Program-made: the position numbers and the translations under genes
Assembly (NCBI RefSeq): GCF_000315625.1
Contig: NW_005434646.1
Coordinates: 614,212 to 678,211 of the forward strand
Origin: Guillardia theta CCMP2712
Taxonomy: Eukaryota > Cryptophyceae > Pyrenomonadales > Geminigeraceae
Direction: 5' to 3'
DNA: 64,000 bases
Notes under the pieces: model-generated
What the model saw: the letters and a program-made list of their open reading frames with translations, nothing else
Databases searched by the model: none
What the model was told of the DNA's origin: nothing
In this document: positions 54,185-64,000 of the stretch, one piece after another
Layout of the letters: every line of letters starts with the position of its first letter
Numbering within the stretch: the first letter of the stretch is position 1

Positions 54185-54510
54185 AGGTGACGAGCGTTGA
54201 AGGGGGAGGAGGCTGACGGGGAGGAGCAGGAAGGGAAGCTAGAAGGAGGGAGGCTGGCGTACGAAATCCAAGGGGATACCCTCAAGCAGGTGCTCAACCT
54301 CCTTGTCTCCTTGCGCGACTGACAGACGATGCAGCTGACCAACAACATTGCTGAGCTCGCCGATCGCCTCGACGACCCCGCGTGGGGGAAGTCATGAAAG
54401 CTGGTCTCTCCCCATCGGTGAGCGGGTGAGGGGAGGAGAGCATGTAACATGAAACCGGCGCTGGCCGGAAGGTGAAAGAATAACATAAGGAATAAGCTAA
54501 CGGGAATACG

Positions 54511-57500
54511 CTACTGCTCCTCCCAGTAGTTCCGCGACGGCGAGACTTCTGCATCCTCGTCAAGGGGCTTGCGGCACAGCGAGCTCTAGTAGTACCTTGA
54601 GGCTCTTCCCTGCCGCGCTCCTCCCCATCCCCATCCCCCTCCCCTTCTTCGAAGGGATTAGCAAGAGGCACCACAGAATCCATGCCATTCCTGCAAGACC
54701 GTCAGCCTCCTCCATCTCCTTCCCCCTCCTTCTCCTCCTCCCTCTCCACCTTCCCCTTCCTTCGCTTTCTGCCCACCTGTCGATTCGGAAGCCTGGCCCC
54801 GTGACAAGGTTCTTGGGTGGCATCTGAGTTGGCACTGGCTGGGGAGCTACTTGCCCGATAACGAAAGGTTTCTGAGCTGCGCGAGCGACGGAGCTCTCCT
54901 CCCCTCCTCCGCTGCTCTCCTCCCCCTTCCCCAGGAAATCTTCTACTGCGTTGTGATCGAAAGCGCTGTCCCCTCCTTGGACCATCTTGCCAAGATCACC
55001 GAGAAGGCGTTTGAGCTCCTGCCTCATCCATCAACAGGAGGAAGTTGCGGTGGAGGACAACTCTACCTTGGCCTTGGCCTCGTCCGTCTCAGAGGCAGCG
55101 GAGGAGGATGAGGAAGGAGAGGTAGAGGAAGGTTCATCCTGCTGTTCAGGGAGGTCACGGAGAGGACTCGAGGCTGCGATGGAAACCTGCTGAGAGATCT
55201 GCGACGATCGCTGCTTGATCGCATCCTCTAAGTTATCCAGTCGCTTCTCCTGCTTTCGAGTCAATCGACCGCTCTAGATGATGGAGACCAGAGGAGGATG
55301 CGCGAGGCGTAACAAGGAGGAACGACAAGGGCAGTTGGTGGGAGGGGGGACAATGAAGAACGTTCAAGTCCGGTGAAGAAAGAGAGGGGAGGAGGAAAAT
55401 CACCATCTCGTTGAACTCCTCGCGCGTTACGGTGGAGCTCTCGCCGGAGTCGCTCGGAGGAGGTGGCGACTGCTGAGAGGCAACGAGAGGTGCTGGGCTG
55501 CTGCTCTCAACCTGGTCTGACCCAGCAGGTGCTGCGGTCTGAACCCCCTTGACGAGGTCGTGAAGAGGAGCGATGATCGCCTGCCACCTCCATCAGCCCC
55601 CCTCAACCACGAGGACTGTGCCACAGCACCCGCGACGTGAAGCCTTCCGGCACTTTCGCTGCCCCCATCTGCCAGGAGTCCTCGATCGTTGGGCTCAGCT
55701 TCGGCAGCCATGACCATCCCCGCGATGAAAAACTCTGAAGGCAAGCACGAGTCAGCTCTGTCTTCTCCGTAGGCTCCTTTTTCATCCTCCTCTCCCTCCT
55801 TCCTCTTCTTGCCTCCCCTCCCCTCCCCTTCTCTCCCTCCACATCTCTCCCTCCTCCTCTCCTCCTCTTTCGACCTGCCCAGGTTGGTATCCCTTCCATT
55901 TGACTGGAGGAGCAGGGAGGACATATTCGTCATAGGTGCTCTTGGCGTTCCAATCGGAGTTGTCAGGGAAAATCAACTGAGCGATGAAGTGAGGGGAGAG
56001 CAGATGCCAAATCCCAGCAGACCTTCAGTCCTGGGAGACGAGGAAGCAGAGGAGGAAGCTTTGGGACTGTGAGATCTATAGGAGCCGCCTTGTGGATCGG
56101 GGGCGGGGGAGGGGGAGGAGTGGAGAGCACAGGGCTCCAATGCGGCAACGGACCCTCACACTTTCCTGCCTGTCCGTACCCACAACCAGCCCTATCACAG
56201 CCTGTCAACCTACAGCCCTTCCGTTCGAACAACACGAACATCACCTGTAGTATCCATCCGGGCAGGGCAGGTTGGAGCATTCGCCGCACACAGTGTCCTC
56301 CATGCTGGTGCAGGAGGCGAGGGTGTACTGCGTGCTGCCGCACATGCTGCACGACCTGCACATCTTGTCTGACATGGGGGAGCACTCTTCTACTTGAAAG
56401 AAGCCCTGCGGGCAGGGGGCGGACGAGCAGTTGGCGCACTGCGTGTCTCGTTCGCTGCTGCACGGCGAGGTCATGTAGGTCCCAACCTGGCAGGAGGAGC
56501 AGGAGGCGCAGGCGACATCCGCACTGCGACCGCAGGTCTGCCTTGCAAAGTAGCCGACAGGACAAGCGCTGCATGGCGAGCATTGCGTGTCCTTCCTCTT
56601 GGAGCAGTTCTGTGAGTTCCAATACCCCGTAGGACATGCCGAGCAAGGGCTACAGATGCGGTCGGAAACTGCCGAGCACGGAGCGAGCTCATACTGTCCT
56701 TGTGGACAAGGCGAGCAGTCGACAGATACTGATGCATTTTGAGGCTGCAGAAGAAAGAGAGCAACAACAAGTCAGCAGTGAGAATGACAAGAAAGTTCAT
56801 GGACATATATAATCCAAACCTGCTGAGGAGGAACCTGCTGGAGCAAGTCAGAGACGATGCAAGATCGAGCCATACCACGATGAAACGACCTGAGGTGAGA
56901 ACGGCGCTGACTGTGGAGGGAGATTTTGACCCCCGCCCTGCTCTGCAGGGAGCGGCGGGAATGCAGCAGACTGGGAGGCAGGAGGAGAATAAGGCGGGCC
57001 TTGTTGAGGAGGAGAGACAGCGCGGGAAGGAGCAGGGTAGCGGTAGGCTTGAGCTTGCTTCCTCTCATAGTAGGGAACCTCTGGGAAAACTTCTTTCTGC
57101 GGGTTCCCCTTGGGCCAGAGGTGCTCCACTACGCCCCACCTCTTGTCGTCCATCTTCCCGGCTTCCACCGGGTTGCTCTTCCTGTTCCACTTGAGCGTCC
57201 AGTCGCTCTGATCAGCCGGCTGTGAGGTCTTGATGTCGAACGTGGGCATGTCCTCTTCAGCTGGCTTCCCTCTCGAGCTCTCCTCCAGCTGCTGTCCAAG
57301 AGGCGCCAGCCTTGGCAGCGCCACTGCTGGACTCCTGATGCTCGGACGAGGTCGCGAGTCCGACGGGACGGGTGGGGGGGGACTTAGCTTCGCATGCATC
57401 TGAGTTCGAGGAGCAGGTGCTGTCCTCCGGGTCAACACCTTACCTCCTCTTCTCTCCTGCTGATGCTGTTGTCTGGTAAGAGCTCTGACCATCCACATTC

Positions 57501-57804
57501 CATCTTTCAGCGCTGCTGGGTTCTTGTCTACCGCAGCGTCTGCGAGGCTCTCGGCCGACTGCCATCCAGGCTTTCCACTCCTCTTCCACAGATCTTTTGC
57601 TTTCAGAAAGCTTGCAGCAGCCTCGCTGTACTGCCCTTGCTTGGCTTGGAGGTGCCCTTCTGCAATGATCCGGACAGCTCTAGAGTATGCTGAAACCAGC
57701 TCAACCTTTGGGTTTGAAATGCACACATAAGAGATCAATGCGATCAGGCAGGTTGATAAGCATGCTATGCCCACTAGACGCAGCATGTTCCTGTATCGAC
57801 GCAA
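54511..57804 (-). CDS. Membrane-anchored protein with TNF-receptor-like cysteine repeats and coiled coil; novel architecture
   Basis: Exon 1 from Met 57804: a basic start, then a transmembrane anchor (MLRLVGIACLSTCLIALISY), a TPR-like helical pair (IIAEGHLQAKQGQYSEAAAS), and a 200-residue Pro/Ser/Lys-rich segment ending SAPFSPQ. A phase-0 intron of about 135 nt leads to PQNASVSVDC and at least six cysteine-rich repeats (56250-56740) of TNFR type: CSPCSACPTGYWNSQNCSKR, CSPCSACPVGYFARQTCGRS, ASCSSCQVGTYMTSPCSSER, CRSCSMCGSTQYTLASCTS. The C-terminal part is built from exons reading GPLPHWSPVLSTPPPPPPPI, PPVKWKGYQPG, AIIAPLHDLVKGVQTAAP, the coiled coil RLTRKQEKRLDNLEDAIKQR, ELKRLLGDLGKMVQGG and SPSRNYWEEQ (TAG at 54511). 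Whether it is one transcript rests on phase agreement at every junction and needs cDNA. Confidence 0.65.
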
Positions 57805-58290
57805 AAATCAGCATGTAATCGTTTCGGAGGAAACTCAGACAACGGATCGCAGAACTAAACATGAGCATCAAACTCACCTTCCACGAAGAGATGGAGCGAT
57901 TCGGTCAGTATCTTTCAGTCCAACCCTCGCTATGTTCGTCTCTTCGCCATGATCCTCAAAGTTTGTCGCCTCCTCTAATATCTCCGATGTGCTGCCATGA
58001 TCTATTTCGGTCGGTCCGTTGCGGACGGTTGCAGCGGGACCCAAACGGAGCTTGACCGTTACGATACCGTTGTGGATGGAGGAAATGATTTAAGCTAAAA
58101 CAGTAAATGAGAAGTAAAATAGATAACCTAAATGCATGCATGGGACGCGGAGAGTTGAGGTACAAGGGTGAATGACACAACGGGGTGGGGTGGTGAAAGC
58201 GAAGTCTCCACATGTTATAGGGGTGATAATAGGGGAAACCAGGGGTGAACACATATGTGAGGGGGTGGGGGTGATAAACGGGGAGCGATC
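57805..58290. other. Divergent intergenic region
   Basis: 486 bp between the TNFR-like gene and the transporter gene. The last 130 bp have GGGGTGGGG and AGGGGTG tracts on the + strand. No exon was seen. Confidence 0.4.
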
Positions 58291-61057
58291 ATGGAGCGGT
58301 GCACTAGCATGATGCTGATGCTGGGAGGGGCGCAGGCGCTGGTCATGCCGCATGGAATGTCTTGCGGGGGAAGAGGAAGCCTGACTTGCCTCAGAAGCTC
58401 CTCCTACATCTCCCGCCCTCCTCCCACGTGGTTCGGGAACCCGGGCGGCCTTTTACGGCCACTCCATTGCAGGGGTGTAAGCATCAGGTGTATGGGAGGG
58501 GGCGGGGAGGAAAAGGCTGGAGGAAGAGAGAAGGATCCCTTGGCTCCATACGATGATGCGATTTTCACGGGCGAGATGTACAAGAGCGGCGATGGAACCA
58601 AGGTTCTTGAGAGAAGAGACGGCACCAAGGTAGGGGACCGCAGGCATGCAAGGATCTAAGTGTTGATGGCAGGTGTTGCAGCGAGCAGACGGTGTGCAGG
58701 TTGTCAAGGTTCAATGCTCCGGGTTCTACTGTGTTGATGTGAATGACCGTGTGCGAGCTTCCTCCTCTTCCTCATACCCTGCGGCTAGGTGGAGTCGTTT
58801 CAGAAGCCAGGTACAGAATCCGATCTGAGTACTTTGGTCACGACGGTGAGTCTGCGAGGGAGGGCCTGATCTCCAGCTCTTGCTCAAGGTGTTCTTGTGC
58901 TCCAGGTCAAAGTCATTGTGGGTGGAGTCGCCCCGCTGCTGATGCCATGGTGCATCAAGAACCAGGGATTGCTGGGAGGAACGCTTACGGTAATGAGGAC
59001 CATAAAGAGATCGAGCTGATCATTCCTCAAGATCGTGCTGGTCGGGATTCTCAGCTCCTTCACCGTCAAGCAGCTGGTGGAGTATCGGGTACACGATGCG
59101 CTCAGCCTGTGCAAGGCATGTGACGCACGTGATCGGGGCGAAGGACGCTGTTTCAGTGGAGACCGGCCGAGATGATTTGACCTATGTCGATGTCGCCAAG
59201 CATGCGTTCGGGGTCTTGGGGTAGCTCTTGTTTCAGCATGCTTGCAAGTGCTGACACGTCCCTCCTTCCAGGGGCACCGCCGTCTTCGGAATGACGCTGG
59301 TCAACAGCCTGGTGAGAACGAACCCGGTGAACTCAAGGTTGAGTCTTTTGCCAACAGGGTATTTGTGCGGCATACTCCGCTTTCATTGGAACAACTCTTT
59401 CTTCGCTTTCCTCGTCTGAGGTGTTTTCAACCCGCTCCTTTGTGCCTCGAACTTCAACGTATGATACGTGGCCTCGCAGGGCAACATCATTCACAGCCTA
59501 GTTCCAGAACTTTCCTCGAACGGGTCAGCACAAACATGTGCTACAGAGCTCGCTCATGACATTTTCCTTCAGTTTTCAACTGGCGGCTGCTGCTCTCATT
59601 CTCCCCATGAATGCCCTCGCGAGCAAGTGCGTTGATCTTACGTTCGCTTTCCACCTACTCAAACATTCCATAGCTCCCGCTTCCTCTCCACCGTTGCCTA
59701 TCTTGGGGCTGGGGCTTTGACGGTTGGTGTTGGCGCGACTTGCTGGTGAGTCAATGGGATGCTGCTTGCGCCTCCTTCCAGTCATTTCAGTTTGATCGCC
59801 TCCTGTCAGGTACGGATTTTCCGTCACTCCGGATATTTTTGAAAGGCTTTTCACCCTACCCCTCTTCACATCGCCTGTAGAGGTTTGCACCAAGTCTTGC
59901 TAGAGACGTCTCTCCTGACAGGACAATCTAGTACTTCCGATCGTTTGGAGTGATTCCTCTCCTGTTCTGGTTGGGAGAGTGGTCTTGATCTGTCCATATC
60001 TGAGTTTGTTCCAAACAGTGTTCACTTCGCTGTCCTGCCAATCGAGAGGAGTATGAAGAACAGACAAGCATTTCCTGAAGTCCTTGACAGAGCGACCTTT
60101 GCCTGCATTGTGAGACTGATGGCTCTACTGGCAACTCCCAAATAACCATTGACGTTCTTCCCGTTCTTCCCGGCAGCTGGCCAACTCTCTATTTGGTGTG
60201 TTGGGTTTTCTCTTCTTCGGAGAAGAGACATCGTCGGTCGTACTTGACAATCTAGGTGCGGACTTCAGCATTTGAGCGGAGAGAAGGGACTGACGAGCGG
60301 TCAACAGGCAATGGGTCGTTCTTGACGTGGGTGAAGCTTTCGCTCGTTCTGGACATGCTCGTCAGCTATCCGGTCATGCTCACATCGTCTCGAGAGATCG
60401 TTGAGAACGCCATCCTGGGAAGGTGAGACCTTCCCTCTGCTTCAACGAGCATGCAGTCTGTGAGAGTGCTGCAGTGAAACAAGAAACTCTCTGGTTCAAA
60501 GGCTGTTGATCAGGACGATGTTGATATCGACTGCGTTCCTCATCGCGCAGGTGACGCTTACAGGGATCTGATGTCCTTTCCTTAGATCATCTTGCAGATC
60601 AACGATGTGGGGAAGATTTGCAACCTGGTCGGAGGAGTATGCCAGGTGCGCTCGGAGATCTCGCTTCCTCCCGCCCTACACTCCCCTGATCTCCCTTTCC
60701 TCCTCCTCTCCCTTTCCCCCTCCTCTCCCTTTCCCCCCATCTATCCCCGCTTGTCCATCACCACAGCCTCTTTCTCACAGCTGTGACGTCGCAGTGTGCT
60801 CTCGCTTTCATGATCCCTCCTGCTCTCGCCATGAGAGCTTCCAAGAACTGGGGCCGTCCAGGGAGCGCTGCTGGAGTGGAGCAGACTATCCCGCAGAGGG
60901 TGAAGAAGAGATGGAGTGGCGACAAGAGTCTCTGACTAGTATGCAGACCGCAGGGCGAGTAAGCCCATATTCCCCTCGTTCCATGCTCGCCTACTTTATC
61001 ATTTTCTTCGGCGGGTTCTCCTCCTTGGCAACCCTCTTCTCCTGTTTCAGCCACTAG
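58291..61057 (+). CDS. AAAP-family (amino acid/auxin permease type) multi-span transporter
   Basis: An N-terminal targeting-like extension (MERCTSMMLMLGGAQALVMP..) and an acidic/Lys linker precede about ten membrane spans spread over about 15 exons. Seen: VIVGGVAPLLMPWCIKNQGL, IVLVGILSSFTVKQLVEYR, GTAVFGMTLVNSL, QLAAAALILPMNALAS, TVAYLGAGALTVGVGATCW, NSLFGVLGFLFFGEETSSVV, LDMLVSYPVMLTSSREIVEN, CALAFMIPPALAM and finally SMLAYFIIFFGGFSSLATLF before TAG at 61055-61057. The G-x-x-P-x-x-x-K-x-x-G first helix, the ILP-x-NAL span and the SYPVML..EI-x-E segment resemble Pfam AAAP permeases. The substrate is unknown. A 38-nt intron (60912-60949) restores the last span. Middle exon limits (59300-60180) are approximate. 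Confidence 0.6.
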
Positions 61058-62178
61058 CAGCCTCCATTCCATGGCATTTTCTAATGCTCGCTTTTGATCA
61101 TTTTCGAGCGGGGTACTTCAGCCCAGGATTTTTGAATGGTCGGCGCACTGAAAATTTGTACCAGAAACTTCGATAATGGTTGAAAGTATGTTTGAATCGG
61201 GGACCGTGTCGAGCAGTTTTAGGTTTACAAGTATTCTTGCTTCCTCCAAACAACAAGGTTTCAAACATTAAAACTATTTTTGACCTTACACGCTTTTACA
61301 CGCCTGGGGGGTGCATATCCAACCAAATCGCCTGCCCTACCCTTCCCCCATTGCTCTGCATCCGCACCCGCCGGCGCAGGCGGCGTTTATTTGAATCCCA
61401 GATGGCTCTCAGCCAATGGCTCTTTCATCTTATTCAAGCTCCAGGCCATCCAAGGTTGGATCATGTGTGAATGTTTGTACTTTTGCGGCATACTGCAAGA
61501 CGACGTTTCAAACAGCTCGAGCTTGTTTTTCAAAGGAAGCTGTAGGAATCAGCATCGCCATGGATTCCAGAGCCTAGGGCTGTTTTCGAATCCTTTTGAT
61601 GCTCATTGCAAGATGGAGAATTGCTCGTTTTTGGTGATCAAGCATCCACAACCCTCTTTCGTATGCTTGAGCTTCGAGCACATCTCTGACTGTAGAGTTG
61701 TTTGGTGTCAAGATTGTTTCTCGTAAAGGATCTCTCTGATTAGGCAATTGATTGTTGTTTTGGTTGGCATTCTACAAGACCCATACTTCCTCCTCTCTGT
61801 GTCAACCAAGCACATAAGCATAAGGCATGTCAGTCGTGTAGGCAACTTGATTGCAAATAGATCGCAAGTGTAAGATCGATGAACTATTCAACGCCATGAA
61901 TGCCGGATGTGAATGAACTTCCCTCAGGACTTCTCAGTATCAGAACCAGCGAGCTAAGACATAAGGTAGAGTCTCCATTGAATATCATTCCTGCGAATGT
62001 AATGTTTTTATCAGTTGTGGGGAAGAGAAGCATGGAGACAAGCGGGTGCCCAAGCGAATAGGAACATCTTGCGGATGTAGGTTTGGACAAAGACGGCGAT
62101 GATTCCGAGGTTGTGAAACAGGCAGCGAAAAGATGCTGAGGTTTTCGGAGTTCATAAACATGGCTTGTGACGAGCATG
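61058..62178. other. Gene-poor stretch
   Basis: An open frame at 61280-61726 has no family resemblance, an unusual composition and no splice partners, so it is not called. No repeats, tRNA or rRNA were recognised. Confidence 0.4.
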
Positions 62179-63243
62179 TCACACGTAAAGCGATGGAAAA
62201 CAACAAACAAAAATTGTAAAGCAATCGAAAGCAACGAAAATCAATTGAATACAACAAACAAAATTCTTCTCAAACGTCTTACTCCTTGACTTCAACCACT
62301 GATTGAACATCTTTTTGACCTCGGTCATATCTCGACAAATCCGATTGTACTCCGCCGCTGAACAGAAAGTTGTTAGCGCCATCTTTTCAACGAGTGGTGC
62401 CGGGTTTGCAATCGAGAAGTGAGAGATTTCACAGTATTTATTATTTTCGATGTCGTCTTCATGAAAAAATATATACCCATGCACTCTGAAATTATCGTGG
62501 AGATCATCGTTGGCATGCTCCAACATGCAAGGAAAGCTGAAGAAACACATTTTTGGTATAGCATTCATTTCATCCGTATCCTTGTAAATTGATTGATAAC
62601 AATCACGGTTTCCAACCTTGTTCAAAATTCTTTTCAGGGCCACACAGGGCACTCGATTAGTTATAATGGTTTCGTCTACATGTTCCAAGAGGACTCCATT
62701 GTACATGATGTACACTTCGACAACCTGTGCATCTGAGTGCAGCGATTTGATCATGCCCAGTCGATTCACTTCAACGCCCCTGTGATCTTCACACTGATAT
62801 TGAACCCCTGTGCCAGGCTCAAGAATAATATTCAAATTACTGCTTGGCTTTTTCCAGTACATCCTGGGCAAGTCTCGATCATCAACTGACGTATGCAGGA
62901 TCATTCGAAGCTTCAAATCTTGAGGTGTCTTTGACTCATCACAAGTCTCTTCCTGCTCCAAGAATGTATCGAAATCTTCCTGCCTTCGCCTCCCTTGAAT
63001 TCCATTTGTTGCTGATACACGACGGTGAAGATTCATTTGTTGGTGTCTATAACTGGAGCGCAAGGGAAAGGGAAGCAACGGGGAGGGAGGGGAGCAGGGG
63101 GGAGGGAGGGAGCAGGGAGGAAGGGAGGGGAGCAGGGAGGGAGGGGAGGGAGGGAGAAGAGCATTGAAGGAGGAGGGGAGGGATACTTGCAATGGAGATC
63201 TCAGGATTTTAATGAAAATTATTTGCCTTTTGATCGGGGGCAA
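62179..63243 (-). CDS. Unrecognised AT-rich protein-coding frame
   Basis: One uninterrupted frame of about 260 protein-like residues (about 63000-62215) has balanced composition: LPRMYWKKPSSNLNIILEPG, VEVNRLGMIKSLHSDAQVVE, VYIMYNGVLLEHVDETI, TNRVPCVALKRIL, YKDTDEMNAIPKMCFFSFPC and FRVHGYIFFHEDDIENNKYC. A pyrimidine-rich intron with a (CCCTCC)n run (about 63035-63190) probably separates it from a short first exon near 63243. The last 25 codons look like read-through into repeated TTTGTTTGT sequence, so the true C-terminus is likely near 62270. Codon third positions are much more A/T-rich than in neighbouring genes, and introns are scarce, suggesting recent acquisition or a mobile origin (inference). 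No domain was recognised. Confidence 0.5.
   Translation of the reverse strand: MPPIKRQIIFIKILRSPLQVSLPSSFNALLPPSPPSLLPSLPPCSLPPPCSPPSPLLPFPLRSSYRHQQMNLHRRVSATNGIQGRRRQEDFDTFLEQEETCDESKTPQDLKLRMILHTSVDDRDLPRMYWKKPSSNLNIILEPGTGVQYQCEDHRGVEVNRLGMIKSLHSDAQVVEVYIMYNGVLLEHVDETIITNRVPCVALKRILNKVGNRDCYQSIYKDTDEMNAIPKMCFFSFPCMLEHANDDLHDNFRVHGYIFFHEDDIENNKYCEISHFSIANPAPLVEKMALTTFCSAAEYNRICRDMTEVKKMFNQWLKSRSKTFEKNFVCCIQLIFVAFDCFTIFVCCFPSLYV
63055..63180. repeat. GGGAGG/GGAGCA purine tract
   Basis: Near-pure purine repeats (GGGAGGGAGGGAGCAGGGAGG type) at the 5' side of the AT-rich frame, probably intronic to it. Confidence 0.75.
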
Positions 63244-63800
63244 GGGGACCTGTGTTTCGGTGGCACCCTATAGACATGGGGTAGGTATCTATATAAAACA
63301 ACCGGTGTAGAAAAAAAAGATTGCCGTTGCTAGCTGGCATACGACTCCTTGATTTGAAAACAAAAATACTTATTGGCTAGATTTACTACACTCGTCAATG
63401 GCTGACACTAATAAGATTTCATGAGCGTGTATCGAAATATACGAATAACCCTACCCCCTCCATATCAGACAAACATACCGGTACACAGGGAAGAGAGCAG
63501 CCAAGAGGCGTGTAAGCCGGAACTCAAATGCTTAAAACAAATATAAAAGAGTACTGAGTGGTACAAATCATTCTGGTACAAAATTGACTAAAAACTGTAT
63601 GCTTATGATCAAATTAACAGGTACAAGTGTTTGTTAAAAGGATATTAATTTATAATTGGGCATTAGTAAATGCCATGGAATGTCTGTCACCGCCGTCCAT
63701 GACACGGTCAGTAGTCCGAAACCGTACTGTACTCATAGCAAAAGCCCCTTGAATTTCAAATACATGAATTTGTTTATTATACTACTAGTTCTTGCGGCCA
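63244..63800. other. AT-rich gap, no gene seen
   Basis: No exon, repeat array or RNA gene was recognised. A short ORF (63656-63958, +) has no protein-like features. Confidence 0.4.
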
Positions 63801-63812
63801 TGAGGATGGGAG

Positions 63813-64000
63813 GGTACCTGCCGTCGAGAACGAGGATCCCCGACTGTATCGATGACGCTCTGAAGACCAGCTTCGTTCAGCATCGACCGAATCGTACGAG
63901 TAAGGTTGTCATGCGCCGTGGAAGCTTGGAGGATCGGCGTTTGCAGGTCTGGAGATGATGTGCAGCAACGGAGGGATCGAGCTCGCGCTGACATCCATCA
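63813..64000 (-). CDS. Possible exon of a gene running off the window edge
   Basis: The minus-strand frame from the edge reads CTSSPDLQTPILQASTAHDN and TRTIRSMLNEAGLQSVIDTV, ending DPRSRRQ at a GT donor (GGTACC, about 63818). Composition and the donor site look real, but no downstream exon was found within the window. Confidence 0.3.

Noticed and set aside
61280-61726. 148-codon ORF in the gene-poor tail
   Set aside because: No recognisable domain, overlapping ORF in another frame, and no splice signals that extend it.
1-64000. tRNA, rRNA or snRNA genes
   Set aside because: Scanned by eye for T-arm GGTTCGAxTCC sequences and rRNA-like blocks; none with a plausible cloverleaf context was found. 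A tRNAscan-SE/Infernal run would be decisive.

Overview
This window is nuclear DNA of a eukaryotic alga with a secondary, red-lineage plastid, most likely a cryptophyte close to Guillardia theta. That taxonomic call is inference. Three things support it. (1) Genes are cut by many very short GT-AG introns, mostly 41-61 nt, whose boundaries can be fixed by reading phase. (2) Plastid-type nuclear genes carry a signal peptide followed by a transit peptide starting at Phe: the bL28 gene has an ASAF motif, and a linker-rich protein has an ANG/FSP junction. An MsrA-like protein adds a twin-arginine thylakoid-lumen signal. (3) The gene set mixes ordinary eukaryotic genes (ETF-QO, PRMT9, UAP1, HscB, CCDC124, WDR53-like) with a bacterial-type RsmE and a ParA-like ATPase.

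Layout. 1-5.2 kb: WDR53-like gene (+, cut by the window edge), a four-EF-hand protein ending in a CaaX box (-), and an IQ-like helical protein (+). 5.5-10.5 kb: a secreted cysteine-repeat protein and a probably plastid-targeted Ala/Pro/Lys-linker protein with a duplicated motif (both -). 10.5-12.8 kb: AT-rich, no gene seen. 12.8-19.3 kb: mitochondrial-carrier-family protein (+), plastid bL28 (+), ETF-QO (-). 19.3-20.2 kb: GC-rich repeat with a 195-bp foldback. 20.2-28.8 kb: MsrA-like (+), PRMT9 (-), RsmE (+), FHA protein (+). 28.8-32.1 kb: gene-poor, with another GC-rich element and G-rich tracts. 32.2-39.5 kb: three paralogous kinase-cyclic-nucleotide-binding fusions, the third an apparent pseudokinase, with CCDC124 between the first two. 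39.9-47 kb: PDZ/coiled-coil gene (-), HscB (+), IQ/polyQ protein (-). 47.3-54.2 kb: UAP1, a type II membrane glycosyltransferase-like protein and a ParA-like ATPase (all +). 54.5-57.8 kb: a transmembrane protein with TNF-receptor-like cysteine repeats (-). 58.3-61.1 kb: AAAP-type transporter (+). 61.1-64 kb: low gene density, one AT-rich unknown ORF and a possible partial gene at the edge.

There are no operons. The genes are independent and often convergent with only 100-300 bp between stop codons. Functional themes are signalling (EF-hand, IQ, FHA, PDZ, kinase-CNB), plastid biology (bL28, MsrA-like, linker protein, possibly RsmE), and the cell surface or secretory pathway (two cysteine-repeat proteins, glycosyltransferase, UAP1). 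The most novel-looking pieces are the kinase-CNB cluster with its doubly degenerate pseudokinase, the TNFR-repeat transmembrane protein, the linker-rich plastid protein and the foldback element. Exon boundaries were placed by hand from splice signals, phase and family similarity. Transcript data would settle the junctions marked uncertain.
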